From Streptomyces umbrinus (GTDB lineage: Bacteria; Actinomycetota; Actinomycetes; Streptomycetales; Streptomycetaceae): 64,000 bases of DNA. The stretch is taken from contig NZ_JAUSZI010000002.1 of the NCBI RefSeq assembly GCF_030817415.1, positions 7,192,001-7,256,000 on the forward strand. Direction: 5' to 3'. The position numbers and the translations under genes are program-made. The notes under the pieces are model-generated. The model did not search any database and was not told the origin of the DNA. It saw only the letters and a list, made by a program, of their open reading frames with translations. Below are positions 33,770 to 43,085 of this stretch, piece after piece (position 1 is the stretch's first letter; each line of letters begins with the position of its first letter).

Positions 33770-34687
33770 ATGCGCGCCCAGTTCGTTCTGTCGGAGATCG
33801 GTGTCGGTCTCCGCCGCAATCTGACGATGACCTTCGCGGTCGTCGTCTCGGTCGCCCTGTCCCTCGCCCTGTTCGGCGGTTCGCTCCTGATGAGCGACCA
33901 GGTGAACACGATGAAGGGCTACTGGTACGACAAGGTCAACGTCTCGATCTTCCTCTGCAACAAGAGCGACGCGGAGTCCGATCCCAACTGCGCCAAGGGA
34001 GCGGTCACCACCGAGCAGAAGAAGCAGATCGAGACCGACCTCGACAAGATGTCCGTCGTCGAGACCGTCTCGCACGAGTCGAGCGACCAGGCGTACAAGC
34101 ACTACAAGGAGCAGTTCGGCGACTCCCCGCTGGCCGCCTCGCTCACCCCGGACCAGATGCAGGAATCCTTCCGCATCAAGCTCAAGGACCCGGAGAAGTA
34201 CCAGGTCATCGCGACCGCCTTCGACGGCCGTGACGGCGTGCAGTCCGTGCAGGACCAGAAGGGCATCCTCGACAACCTCTTCGGGCTCCTCAACGGCATG
34301 AACTGGGCCGCCCGAGCGGTGATGGCGATGATGCTCGTCGTCGCGCTGATGCTGATCGTCAACACGGTGCGCGTCTCGGCCTTCAGCCGTCGGCGTGAGA
34401 CCGGGATCATGCGCCTGGTGGGCGCCTCGGGCTTCTACATCCAGGCGCCGTTCATCATGGAGGCCGCGGTCGCCGGACTGATCGGCGGCGGGGTGGCGTG
34501 TGCCTTCCTGCTGATCGCCCGGTACTTCATCATCGACCACGGTCTGGCCCTGTCGGAGAAGCTGAACCTGATCAACTTCATCGGCTGGGACGCCGTTCTC
34601 ACGAAGCTGCCGCTCATCCTCGCGACGAGTCTGCTGATGCCCGCGCTTGCCGCGTTCTTCGCGTTGCGCAAGTACCTGAAGGTGTGA
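33770..34687 (+). CDS. ftsX: cell division protein FtsX
   Basis: Membrane partner of FtsE, 305 residues. One N-terminal membrane helix (TFAVVVSVALSLALFGG), a large extracellular domain (about 50-185) with a cysteine pair (FLCNKS and PNCAKG), then three helices. The start MRAQFVLSEIGVGLRRN is the actinobacterial FtsX N-terminus. In mycobacteria the extracellular domain activates RipC-like hydrolases; a similar role is likely here. Confidence 0.96.
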   Translation: MRAQFVLSEIGVGLRRNLTMTFAVVVSVALSLALFGGSLLMSDQVNTMKGYWYDKVNVSIFLCNKSDAESDPNCAKGAVTTEQKKQIETDLDKMSVVETVSHESSDQAYKHYKEQFGDSPLAASLTPDQMQESFRIKLKDPEKYQVIATAFDGRDGVQSVQDQKGILDNLFGLLNGMNWAARAVMAMMLVVALMLIVNTVRVSAFSRRRETGIMRLVGASGFYIQAPFIMEAAVAGLIGGGVACAFLLIARYFIIDHGLALSEKLNLINFIGWDAVLTKLPLILATSLLMPALAAFFALRKYLKV

Positions 34688-34698
34688 CGCATGCCAAG

Positions 34699-34730
34699 AG
34701 GGCCGTACCGGCAAGCGCCGGTACGGCCCT
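34699..34730 (+). terminator. ftsX terminator
   Basis: Perfect 14-bp stem AGGGCCGTACCGGC / GCCGGTACGGCCCT with AAGC loop and TCTCGTTG after it, 11 bp beyond the ftsX stop. Confidence 0.88.
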
Positions 34731-34754
34731 TCTCGTTGTCCTAGACTCACCGGC

Positions 34755-35921
34755 ATGTCAGGCCGCGACCTGTTCTGTCAGCCCCGCCGCTTCGGCCGCG
34801 GGGCGGCCCTGACGTTGGTCTTCGCGAGCGTTCTCGCGGCGGGTGCCGCGACCGGCTCGTTCGACACCCCCGGCCGCAAGAGCGCCTCCCCGTCCACCAG
34901 GTCCGCCCCGGCGGGCCACCAGGAGGACGTGGCCGACGCCGCCGCCGAGGCGATGGCCGACGGCAAGTCCCCGGTCGAGGCCGCCGAGCGGGCCGTCAGC
35001 CGCAGCGGCGACCGGTGGGGCGCGGTCTACTCCCCGGGCGAGTACGAGGAGTTCGAGGAAGCTCTCGACGGCCAGTACACCGGCGTCGGCCTGTGGGCCC
35101 GGCGCGAGCGCGACGGACGTATCGAGGTGACCCGGGTGCAGCCCGGCTCGCCCGCGCAGGCCGCCGGGATCCGCCAGGGCGACCGGCTGCGCAGCATCGA
35201 CGGCCACCGGGTCGACGGCAGGCCCGTGACGGAGGTCGTCTCATTACTGAGGGGCGACGCCACCGACGCGAGCGCCGGAACGACCGTCGCTCTCGGCCTT
35301 GAGCGCGGCACGCGCGCGTGGAGCGAGACCCTGCGCCGGGCCCGCCTGTCCACCGACTCCGTGACGGTCCGCGAACTGCCCGGCGGCGTCACCGTGATCA
35401 AGGTCGCCGCCTTCACCAAGGGCTCCGGCGACCTCGTACGGACCGCCGTGGCCGACGCCCCCACGGGCACCGGGGTCGTCCTGGACCTGCGCGGCAACTC
35501 CGGCGGCCTGGTCACCGAGGCCGTCACCGCCGCCTCCGCCTTCCTCGACGGCGGCCTCGTCGCCACGTACGACGTGAACGGCGACCAGCGAGCCCTGCAC
35601 GCCGATCCCGGTGGTGACACCACCAGACCCCTGGTCGCGCTCGTCGACGGCGGCACGATGAGCGCGGCCGAGCTCCTCACGGGAGGCCTGCAGGACCGCG
35701 GCCGCGCGGTCGTCGTGGGCTCCAGGACCTTCGGCAAGGGCTCGGTCCAGATGCCGAGCCGGCTGCCCGACGGCTCCGTCGCCGAGCTGACCGTCGGGCA
35801 CTACCGCACCCCCTCCGGGCGAGGGGTCGACGGCCGCGGCATCACCCCCGACCTGGAGGCCGAGGAGAGCTCGCTGGAGCGGGCCGAGACGGTACTGAGC
35901 GGGCTCGGCGACCCCTCGTAA
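34755..35921 (+). CDS. S41 family C-terminal processing protease, CtpA-like
   Basis: Secreted or membrane-anchored serine protease of 388 residues. A hydrophobic N-terminal segment (about 14-34) is followed by a PDZ domain (about 100-180: [26 protein letters not shown]) and the S41 domain. The Ser/Lys dyad is S303 ([10 protein letters not shown]) and K328 (RTFGKGSVQ), the usual 25-residue spacing. A TTA leucine codon at 35244-35246 (codon 164) makes translation bldA-dependent in Streptomyces. Own transcript between the ftsX terminator and smpB. Probably trims or degrades envelope proteins. Confidence 0.92.
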   Translation: MSGRDLFCQPRRFGRGAALTLVFASVLAAGAATGSFDTPGRKSASPSTRSAPAGHQEDVADAAAEAMADGKSPVEAAERAVSRSGDRWGAVYSPGEYEEFEEALDGQYTGVGLWARRERDGRIEVTRVQPGSPAQAAGIRQGDRLRSIDGHRVDGRPVTEVVSLLRGDATDASAGTTVALGLERGTRAWSETLRRARLSTDSVTVRELPGGVTVIKVAAFTKGSGDLVRTAVADAPTGTGVVLDLRGNSGGLVTEAVTAASAFLDGGLVATYDVNGDQRALHADPGGDTTRPLVALVDGGTMSAAELLTGGLQDRGRAVVVGSRTFGKGSVQMPSRLPDGSVAELTVGHYRTPSGRGVDGRGITPDLEAEESSLERAETVLSGLGDPS

Positions 35922-36001
35922 CCGACCGGACACGGCTTTCCGGGCCGACGGTTCGCATCTCCCGTAATCGGCTTTCCCTCGTGGGCCCCTCTAGTGCGAA
36001 A

Positions 36002-36559
36002 ATGGCCAGCACTATGAGCAAGGGCATGTACGTACCGAAAGAATCCCAGCCGAAGCAGGGAGGGGGCACCTCCGGCAAGGTCAAGGACGGCAAGCGGAAG
36101 ATCGTCGCGCAGAACAAGAAGGCGCGGCACGACTACGCCATCATCGACACCTACGAGGCCGGGCTCGTCCTCACCGGCACGGAGGTGAAGTCCCTGCGCC
36201 AGGGCCGGGCCTCGCTGACCGACGGCTTCGTCCAGATCGACGGGGACGAGGCGTGGCTGCACAACGCCCACATCCCGGAGTACAGCCAGGGCACCTGGAC
36301 CAACCACACCGTGCGCCGCAAGCGGAAGCTGCTCCTGCACCGCGAGGAGATCGACAAGCTGGCGTCGAAGTCCGAGGAGACGGGTCACACGATCGTGCCC
36401 CTCGCCCTCTACTTCAAGGACGGCCGCGCGAAGGCCGAGATCGCGCTCGCCCGGGGCAAGAAGGAGTACGACAAGCGGCAGACCCTGCGCGAGAAGCAGG
36501 ACCGGCGGGAGTCGGACCGGGCGATCGCGGCGGCCAAGAGGAAGCAGCGGGGCCAGTAG
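36002..36559 (+). CDS. smpB: tmRNA-binding protein SmpB
   Basis: Binds tmRNA and brings it to stalled ribosomes for trans-translation. The conserved core begins at [15 protein letters not shown] and includes [17 protein letters not shown] and the C-terminal [10 protein letters not shown] helix. About 30 residues precede the core, slightly longer than usual; candidate starts are ATG 36002, 36014 or 36026, and I give the first. The gene lies 160 bp upstream of ssrA, as in many bacteria. Confidence 0.96.
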   Translation: MASTMSKGMYVPKESQPKQGGGTSGKVKDGKRKIVAQNKKARHDYAIIDTYEAGLVLTGTEVKSLRQGRASLTDGFVQIDGDEAWLHNAHIPEYSQGTWTNHTVRRKRKLLLHREEIDKLASKSEETGHTIVPLALYFKDGRAKAEIALARGKKEYDKRQTLREKQDRRESDRAIAAAKRKQRGQ

Positions 36560-36673
36560 CAGCGGGGCGAGTGGCGGGCCGGTGGGCGCCTCGCCGCCGG
36601 GCCGCAGGGAATACGGTGGCATGGGTGCGCGTTGGTCACGTACGATGGCACTGCACCTCGTAGCGGGTGCACC

Positions 36674-36702
36674 CCTCTTCGCTTGGAGAAGTTCCGAAGA
36701 GG
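36674..36702. other. short inverted repeat between smpB and ssrA
   Basis: CCTCTTCG and CGAAGAGG form an 8-bp stem with a 13-nt loop, ending 16 bp before the tmRNA 5' end. It could be the smpB terminator or part of the ssrA promoter region. Confidence 0.35.
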
Positions 36703-36718
36703 ATTGAAAAATCAACAT

Positions 36719-37103
36719 GGGGATGATCGGTTTCGACAGCGGATGTTGAAGCAGGGGAAGCGTGTCGAGGAAGCGGCAATGATCTCGTTAACCATATGTC
36801 GCAACCAATAATCGCCAATTCCAAGAGCGATTCCCAGTCCTTCGCCCTCGCTGCCTAATAAGCAGTGAGTGAGGGACCCTAAAGGGTGTCAGCCCGGGGG
36901 TGTTCCCGACCCGGACCCTGGCATAATCTAGGGAACTAAACCATCGAACCCGGTCACGGGGTTCGATGGGAAATCAAACAGTGACTGGGCCCGTCGGCGA
37001 CTTGTTCGCGTGATCACCGGGGCCGAGAAAATCGAAGCGAACTGCACACGGAGAAGCCCTGATTCTGCACCGGTGGACGCGGGTTCGATTCCCGCCATCT
37101 CCA
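36719..37103 (+). ncRNA. ssrA: transfer-messenger RNA (tmRNA)
   Basis: The 5' GGGGATG pairs with the 3' CATCTCC to make a 7-bp acceptor stem with discriminator A at 37103; CCA is not encoded. The 3' tRNA-like half has the T-arm GCGGGTTCGATTCCCGC. The tag frame starts at GCC 36814 and reads ANSKSDSQSFALAA then TAA TAA (first stop 36856-36858), ending in the canonical ALAA degradation signal. Pseudoknot-like GC stems follow the tag. Works with SmpB encoded just upstream. Confidence 0.96.
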
Positions 37104-37118
37104 CTCATCCCATGTTAA

Positions 37119-37154
37119 ACAAAGGCCTCGCTGCCCAGGCAGCGGGGCCTTTGT
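37119..37154 (+). terminator. ssrA terminator
   Basis: 17-bp stem with one G:U pair, arms ACAAAGGCCTCGCTGCC and GGCAGCGGGGCCTTTGT, 15 bp after the tmRNA 3' end. Confidence 0.88.
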
Positions 37155-37204
37155 CGTGTTTGCCTACTGTCCACGAGGCGCGTCGTCCGGGATGCTCCTG
37201 TGGC

Positions 37205-38818
37205 ATGAGTAGACCCGTGAGTAGAACCGCGAAGAGTTCTGGGGAGCGCGTCAACTCCCGTGTGAAACGGTGGATCTGGCCCGTCGTCATCGGGCTCGCG
37301 GCGGCCGCGCTCGGTTCGGGTTCGCCGGCCGGGGCGGACGCCGACCGGAGCGGACTGCCGGAGGCCATCGACACCATCCTCGGGGACAGCCGGATGGAGG
37401 GCGGGGCGGCGAGCGTCGTGGTCGCCGATGCCGCGAGCGGCGACGTGCTGTACCAGCACCGGCCGACCGAGCGGCTGATGCCCGCCTCCAACACCAAACT
37501 GCCCACCTCGGCCGCGGCGATGGAGATCCTCGGTCCCGACCACAGGTTCACGACCGACGTCCTGACGAACGGCAGGCGTCAGGGCTCCGTCCTGCGCGGT
37601 GATCTGTATCTGCGCGGCAGCGGTGACCCGACCGCACTCGCCAAGGACTACGACGCGCTGGCCGCCGACCTCGCCGGGTCGGGCGTCACCCGTGTCGACG
37701 GGCGGCTCCTCGCCGACGACACCCGCTTCGACAGCGCCAGGCTCGGCCGGTCCTGGGCCGCCGACGACGAGTCCGCGTACTACTCGGCGCAGATCAGCGC
37801 GTTGAGCGTCGCGCCCGACACCGACTACGACACCGGGACCGTGATCGTGGAGGTCGCGCCGGGCGCCGAGGCCGGGGACGAGCCGACCGTCACCGTCACG
37901 CCGAAGACGGACTATGTAGACGTGGACGTCCGGGCCACGACCGTCGCCGCGGGCGGCTCGAACGACCTCACCGTCGAGCGGGAGCACGGCACCAACACCA
38001 TCGTGGTCAGCGGTACGACGCCCGTGGGCGGCTCCGGCGCCACGGAGTGGGTGAGCGTGTGGGAGCCCACCGGGTACGCGGCCGCCGTCTTCCGGGACGC
38101 GCTCGCCGCGCACGGGGTGAAAGTGACCGGGCCGACGAAGCTGGGCCGCGCCACGCCCGCGGCGGCACGGCAGCTCGCCTCGCACGCCTCGATGCCGCTG
38201 AAGGAACTGCTGATCCCCTTCATGAAGCTGTCGAACAACATGCACGCCGAGATCCTCACCAAGGCCATGGGCCTGAAGGTCTCGGGGGAGGGAAGCTGGA
38301 GCGCCGGGCTCGCCGCCATCAGCAGTTACGCGAAGGGTGTAGGCGTCGACACGGGCAAGCTGCGGCAGGTCGACGGGTCGGGGCTCTCCCGGATGAACAA
38401 CTTCACTGCCGGCCAGTTCAGCAAGCTGCTGCTCGCGGTGCGGGCCGAGCCCTGGTACGCCGACTGGTACAAGTCCCTGCCGGTCGCCTGCGGCCCCGAC
38501 CGCTTCGTGGGCGGCACACTGCGGACCAGGACGTGCGGGACGCCCGCGGCGCTCAACGCCCGTGGCAAGACCGGCTCGTTGACCGGGGCGTCCGCGCTCT
38601 CCGGGTACGTGACGGACGCGGACGGACGCGAACTCGTCTACAGCATCGTGCTCAACAACTACCTCGCCTCCTCCGTGAAGTCGCTGGAGGACGCGATCGT
38701 GGTGACGCTGGCCCGATCCACGGCGGACGAGGCCGTACTCGTGAAGCCGGGTACCACGCGGGCAGCCGAGCGGAACGCGGACCTGGAGTGCTCTTGGCGC
38801 AAGCCGGGGGAGTGCTGA
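37205..38818 (+). CDS. dacB: D-alanyl-D-alanine carboxypeptidase/endopeptidase, DacB (PBP4, S13) type
   Basis: Penicillin-binding protein that trims or cuts peptidoglycan peptides. About 537 residues with an N-terminal signal peptide (WIWPVVIGLAAAALGSGSPAGA). All three active-site motifs are in place: SxxK as SNTK near residue 94, SxN as SNN near 343 (KLSNNMHAE), and KTG near 455 (RGKTGSLTG). The large spacing between SxxK and SxN is the mark of the S13 class. ATG 37205 is chosen because the longer frame runs through the tmRNA gene; GTG 37217 is an alternative. Confidence 0.92.
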   Translation: MSRPVSRTAKSSGERVNSRVKRWIWPVVIGLAAAALGSGSPAGADADRSGLPEAIDTILGDSRMEGGAASVVVADAASGDVLYQHRPTERLMPASNTKLPTSAAAMEILGPDHRFTTDVLTNGRRQGSVLRGDLYLRGSGDPTALAKDYDALAADLAGSGVTRVDGRLLADDTRFDSARLGRSWAADDESAYYSAQISALSVAPDTDYDTGTVIVEVAPGAEAGDEPTVTVTPKTDYVDVDVRATTVAAGGSNDLTVEREHGTNTIVVSGTTPVGGSGATEWVSVWEPTGYAAAVFRDALAAHGVKVTGPTKLGRATPAAARQLASHASMPLKELLIPFMKLSNNMHAEILTKAMGLKVSGEGSWSAGLAAISSYAKGVGVDTGKLRQVDGSGLSRMNNFTAGQFSKLLLAVRAEPWYADWYKSLPVACGPDRFVGGTLRTRTCGTPAALNARGKTGSLTGASALSGYVTDADGRELVYSIVLNNYLASSVKSLEDAIVVTLARSTADEAVLVKPGTTRAAERNADLECSWRKPGEC

Positions 38819-38838
38819 GGGAGTCCTGAGGGAGTGAG

Positions 38839-38876
38839 GTGCGGTCCAGGGGTCTCTTCGACGCCCTGGACCGCAC
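38839..38876. terminator. bidirectional terminator
   Basis: Perfect 13-bp stem GTGCGGTCCAGGG / CCCTGGACCGCAC with a 12-nt loop, between the convergent dacB and LacI-type genes. Confidence 0.85.
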
Positions 38877-38923
38877 AAGGCTCTGTACGGACCACGGTCA
38901 CGGACCACCGCCACGGCCCACGA

Positions 38924-39931
38924 TCACGGCCGCGGCATCGTGCTCGCCCGTACCGTCAGCCGTGGCGAGAGCAGCGTGGCCTCCGGTACGGCCGTGGCGC
39001 CGCCGAGCTTCCTCATCAGCAGTTCCACCGCTCCCGTGCCCACCTCCGCGGTCGGCAGGGCGATCGAGGTGACGGGGACGCGGGTCTGCTCGGCCACCTC
39101 GTCCGGGCAGATCGCCGTGACCGACAGATCGCCGGGCACCCTTAACCCGAGTGCCTCGAACGCGTCGATCAGCGGCTCCAGGACCGGCTCGTTGTGCACC
39201 ACGACACCCGTCAACGCGGGCCGCTCCCGCAGGAGTTGCTCGGCGACCTGCCGGGCTGCGGCGGGCGTCGCCTCGCACGGGTGCACCGAGGAGGACAGGC
39301 CGTTGCGGTCGGCCGCGGCCGTGAAGCCCTGGACCACGCGCTGGGCGAACCCGGTCTCCCGTACGTACACCTCGGGCGGTGAGCCCACCAGGCCGATCAC
39401 CCGGTGTCCGAGGCCCGCGAGATGCTCGACGCACAGCTCGCCCGCCGCCCTGAAGTCCAGGTCGATGCAGGTGAGCCCGGCGGGCTCGGCCGGGAAGCCG
39501 ATGAGCACCGACGGGCGGTCCAGGGCGCGCAGCAACGGCAGCCGCCGGTCGTGGAGTTGGACGTCCATCACGATCAGCGCGTCCACGAGGGCGGTGTCCG
39601 CGACCCGGCGCAGCCCGTCCTCGCCCTCCTCCTGCGTGAGCAGCAGCACGTCGTGGTCGTGCCGGCGCGCGGCCGTCACCACGGACACCGCGAACTGCAT
39701 CACCACCGGGACATGGATGCCGGTCCGTAACGGCACCACCAGCGCCAGCACGTTCGACCGGCTGCTGGCGAGGGCCCGGGCGCCCGCGTGCGGCCGGTAG
39801 CCCAGCTCGCGGATGCTGTCCTCGATGCGCTGCCGGGTCTCCTCGGAGATCGGACGCTTGCCGCTCAGCGCGTACGAGACGGTGCTGGGGGACACCCCCG
39901 CGTGCCGTGCCACGTCGGTGATCTTCACCAT
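38924..39931 (-). CDS. LacI-family transcriptional regulator of the alpha-xyloside operon
   Basis: 335 residues: N-terminal HTH (ITDVARHAGVSPSTVSYALSG), hinge helix (GARALASSRSN) and a periplasmic-binding-like sensor domain. It is the last gene of the operon, 2 bp after the alpha-xylosidase stop, so it likely represses its own operon through the palindromes at 45451-45489. Two in-frame TTA codons were seen (codon 68, 39730-39728, and codon 263, 39145-39143), which ties its synthesis to the bldA tRNA and so to development. Confidence 0.92.
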   Translation of the reverse strand: MVKITDVARHAGVSPSTVSYALSGKRPISEETRQRIEDSIRELGYRPHAGARALASSRSNVLALVVPLRTGIHVPVVMQFAVSVVTAARRHDHDVLLLTQEEGEDGLRRVADTALVDALIVMDVQLHDRRLPLLRALDRPSVLIGFPAEPAGLTCIDLDFRAAGELCVEHLAGLGHRVIGLVGSPPEVYVRETGFAQRVVQGFTAAADRNGLSSSVHPCEATPAAARQVAEQLLRERPALTGVVVHNEPVLEPLIDAFEALGLRVPGDLSVTAICPDEVAEQTRVPVTSIALPTAEVGTGAVELLMRKLGGATAVPEATLLSPRLTVRASTMPRP

Positions 39932-39933
39932 TC

Positions 39934-42204
39934 TCAGCCCCGCTCCGACTCGGGGCCCAGTTCGAGGGAGAGGAACCCGGTCCCGGCCTTCGCCCGCGCC
40001 ACCCGTTCCCCGGCCGCCAGGGCCCAGGGCGTCGACGGATCGCTCGACGAGGCCCGCAGTGTGTCACCTTCGCGTACGACGGTGAAGGTGACGCCGTCCA
40101 CGGGCACCGTGACCTGCGCGCCGCGGTCGAGCCCGTACACGTGCAGGGTCACGCCGTCCGCGTGCGGATAGTCGGGCCGGTCGTCGACGGCTCCCACCGG
40201 GATCACCGCGCCCGGCCTGACGAGGAGCGGCACGCTGGAGAAGCCGTGCTTCTCGCGGACCCAGCGCGGTCCGGTCACCGGGCGTCCGGTGAGGAAGTGG
40301 GTCCAGGTGCCCTCGGGCACGTAGTACGACACCTCGCCGTCGTCGGAGAACACCGGCGCGACCAGCAGGTCCGGGCCGAGCATGTACTGCCGCTCCAGGT
40401 GCGCGCACCCGGGGTCGTCCGGGAACTCCAGGAGCATCGCGCGCATCATCGGCACGCCCTCGGTGTGCGCGGTGCGGGCGGCCTCGTACAGATACGGCAT
40501 GAGGCGCAGCTTCAGCCGGGTGAACAGGCGCAGGACGTCCACGGCCTCCTCGTCGAAGAGCCAGGGCACCCGGTAGGAGGAGCTGCCGTGCAGCCGGCTG
40601 TGCGAGGAGAGCATGCCGAAGGCGAGCCACCGTTTGAACAGGGCCGGCGTCGGTGTGCCCTCGAAGCCGCCGATGTCGTGGCTCCAGTAGCCGAACCCGG
40701 AGAGGCCGAGCGACAGGCCGCCGCGCAGCGACTCGGCCATCGACTCGTAGGTCGCCTCGCAGTCGCCGCCCCAGTGCACGGGGAACTTCTGGCTGCCGGC
40801 GGTCGCCGAGCGCGCGAAGACGACGGCCTCCGCCTCGCCGCGGTGCTTGCGCAGCACGTCGAAGACGGTCCGGTTGTAGAGGTAGGTGTAGTAGTTGTGC
40901 ATCCGCTCGGGGTCGCCGCCGTCCGCGTACGCCACGTCGAGCGGGACCCGCTCACCGAAGTCGGTCTTGAAGCAGTCGACGCCCTGTGCGAGCAGCGCCT
41001 CCAGCTTCGCCGCGTACCAGTCGCGGGCGGCCTCACTGGTGAAGTCGACCAGTGCCATGCCCGGTTGCCACAGGTCCCACTGCCAGACGCTGCCGTCCGG
41101 CCGCTTCAGCAGGTGCCCGAGTGCCTTGCCCTCCGCGAACAGCGGTGAGCGCTGCGCGATGTACGGGTTGATCCAGACGCTGATGTGCAGCCCGCGCTCC
41201 TTCAGACGGGCCAGCATCCCCTCCGGGTCCGGGAAGACCCGGGGATCCCACTCGAAGTCGCACCAGTTGAACTCCCGCATCCAGAAACAGTCGAAGTGGA
41301 AGACGGAGAGCGGGAGTTCGCGCTCCTTCATGCCGTCGATGAAGGAGGTCACGGTCGTCTCGTCGTACGACGTGGTGAAGGACGTCGACAGCCACAGCCC
41401 GAACGACCAGGCGGGCGGCAGCGCCGGACGGCCGGTGAGGGCCGTGTACTTGCGGAGGATGTCCTTCGGGGTGGGGCCGTAGATGACGTAGTACGTCAAC
41501 TGCTGTGTCTCGGCGCTGAACTGCACCCGGGACACCGCCTCCGAACCGACCTCGAACGACACCCGGCCCGGATGGTCGACGAACACGCCGTAGCCCGCGT
41601 CCGTCAGATAGAACGGCACGTTCTTGTAGGCCTGTTCCGTGGCCGTGCCCCCATCGGCGTTCCACATGTCGACGACCTGGCCGTTCTTGACCAGCGGCCC
41701 GAAGCGCTCGCCGAGTCCGTAGACCTGTGTGCCCACACCGAGGTTGAGCTGCTCGCGCAGATAGTGGCCGCCCGTGCCCGCGTCCCGCATGATGCCCATG
41801 CCCTTGGCGCCGCTGGTGGTCAGCGTGCGGCCGTCCGCGAGGAAGTCGACGTGCCAGGGGCCGGTGCGGCTCACCCGCACGGACAGGGCGCCCGCGGTGA
41901 GGGTCGCGGACTCCTCGTCGTACTCGGCGTGGGCCGTGAAGTCCTCCTTCCCCAGCTCGAATCGGGGGACGCGCGGCTCCTCGCCCTCGAAGTGCGTGAA
42001 CGTGACGCCGATGACGTCCGGCATCGGCGCGTGTGCGCTGATCGTCACGACCGGTCCCTTCAGCAGGTCGCCGCGGTGGCGGATGGGCTGGGTAGGCGCG
42101 TGGATCGCCAACACGCCCTGCCCGGCGGTCACATCGAGGACCTCGACCGGATGCGCGGCGCTCACACCCTCGCGCAGCATCCAGTAGCCGTCGGTGAACT
42201 TCAC
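39934..42204 (-). CDS. GH31 alpha-xylosidase, YicI-like
   Basis: Hydrolyses alpha-linked xylose from the ends of xyloglucan-type oligosaccharides such as isoprimeverose. 756 residues. Nucleophile D415 in KTDFGERVP and acid/base D481 in WGGDCEATYESM match the YicI signature closely. No signal peptide, so it acts in the cytoplasm on imported sugars. I choose GTG 42204: AAGGGG lies 7 bp upstream and VKFTDGYWMLREG aligns with the YicI N-terminus; GTG 42210 is the alternative. Fourth gene of the operon. Confidence 0.93.
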   Translation of the reverse strand: MKFTDGYWMLREGVSAAHPVEVLDVTAGQGVLAIHAPTQPIRHRGDLLKGPVVTISAHAPMPDVIGVTFTHFEGEEPRVPRFELGKEDFTAHAEYDEESATLTAGALSVRVSRTGPWHVDFLADGRTLTTSGAKGMGIMRDAGTGGHYLREQLNLGVGTQVYGLGERFGPLVKNGQVVDMWNADGGTATEQAYKNVPFYLTDAGYGVFVDHPGRVSFEVGSEAVSRVQFSAETQQLTYYVIYGPTPKDILRKYTALTGRPALPPAWSFGLWLSTSFTTSYDETTVTSFIDGMKERELPLSVFHFDCFWMREFNWCDFEWDPRVFPDPEGMLARLKERGLHISVWINPYIAQRSPLFAEGKALGHLLKRPDGSVWQWDLWQPGMALVDFTSEAARDWYAAKLEALLAQGVDCFKTDFGERVPLDVAYADGGDPERMHNYYTYLYNRTVFDVLRKHRGEAEAVVFARSATAGSQKFPVHWGGDCEATYESMAESLRGGLSLGLSGFGYWSHDIGGFEGTPTPALFKRWLAFGMLSSHSRLHGSSSYRVPWLFDEEAVDVLRLFTRLKLRLMPYLYEAARTAHTEGVPMMRAMLLEFPDDPGCAHLERQYMLGPDLLVAPVFSDDGEVSYYVPEGTWTHFLTGRPVTGPRWVREKHGFSSVPLLVRPGAVIPVGAVDDRPDYPHADGVTLHVYGLDRGAQVTVPVDGVTFTVVREGDTLRASSSDPSTPWALAAGERVARAKAGTGFLSLELGPESERG

Positions 42205-42238
42205 ACGCACACCCCTTACTTGACCGCGCCCACGGCGG

Positions 42239-43060
42239 TCATTTGACCGCGCCCACGGCGATGCCGCGGGTGAGCGTCCGCTGGAAGACGAGGAAGAAGA
42301 CGAGGGCGGGCAGGACGCCCAGGAGCGCGGCCGCGTTCGTCATCGTGGCGTCCATCAGGCGCTGGCCCTGGAGGACGCCGAGTGCCACCGACACGGTCTG
42401 GTTGTCGTTGGAGATCAGCATGACCAGGGGGAGCAGGAACTCGTTCCAGGTCCAGATGACGAAGAAGACGAGGAGTACGCCGATGGTGGGCCGGCTGACG
42501 GGGACCACGATCCGCCACAGCACCTGCCACTTGTTCGCCCCGTCGATGCGGGCGGCCTCGATGATCTCGCGCGGGAACTGGCCGAGGACGGAGGCGAGGA
42601 GATACGTGCCGAAGGCGGCCTGGATCACGATGAAGACGATGACCACGCTCAGCCTGGTGTCGTACAGGCCCGCTTCCTTGCTCAGGTAGTAGACCGGGTA
42701 GACCAGCGCCTCCTGCGGCAGCATGTTCGCCAGCACGAAGAAGGCGAGCACCCAGGTGCGGCCTTTGATCCGGCCGATGCCGATCGCGTACGCGTTGAGG
42801 ACCGACAGGACGACGGCGCCCAGGGCCACCGACCCGCTGATGAGCACCGAGTTGACCAGCTTCTGCCCGAAGTCGACACGCTCCCAGAAGTCCTTCAGAC
42901 CGTCGAGGTAGACGCCCTCGGGAAGGCTGAGCGGGCCGTTCGACGAGTACTCGGCGGGCGACTTGACCGCGTTGACGGCGACGATCAGGAAGGGCAGGAC
43001 CATGAAGAGGGCCCCGATGAACAGGGCGACGAGCACGGGATAGCGGCGGAGGGCAGTCAT
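42239..43060 (-). CDS. carbohydrate ABC importer permease, MalG-type
   Basis: 273 residues, six membrane segments; EAA loop EAARIDGANKWQVLWR and C-terminus QRTLTRGIAVGAVK. The ATG at 43060 has AAGGAG 7 bp upstream, preferred over the 43120 start. It lies 25 bp after the MalF-type gene. Its 3' end has been partly duplicated: an 18-bp sequence covering the last codons recurs just downstream (42220-42237 and 42243-42260). No ATPase gene nearby; MsiK-type sharing is likely. Confidence 0.92.
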   Translation of the reverse strand: MTALRRYPVLVALFIGALFMVLPFLIVAVNAVKSPAEYSSNGPLSLPEGVYLDGLKDFWERVDFGQKLVNSVLISGSVALGAVVLSVLNAYAIGIGRIKGRTWVLAFFVLANMLPQEALVYPVYYLSKEAGLYDTRLSVVIVFIVIQAAFGTYLLASVLGQFPREIIEAARIDGANKWQVLWRIVVPVSRPTIGVLLVFFVIWTWNEFLLPLVMLISNDNQTVSVALGVLQGQRLMDATMTNAAALLGVLPALVFFLVFQRTLTRGIAVGAVK

Positions 43061-43085
43061 CGGGCGGCTCCTTGCTCGGCGGCGG

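Noticed and set aside
37080..37103. T-arm-like sequence considered as a tRNA gene
   Set aside because: It is the tRNA-like 3' end of tmRNA, pairing with the 5' end at 36719.
37010..37204. upstream extension of the dacB frame
   Set aside because: It runs through the 3' part of tmRNA and its terminator, so it is not coding.
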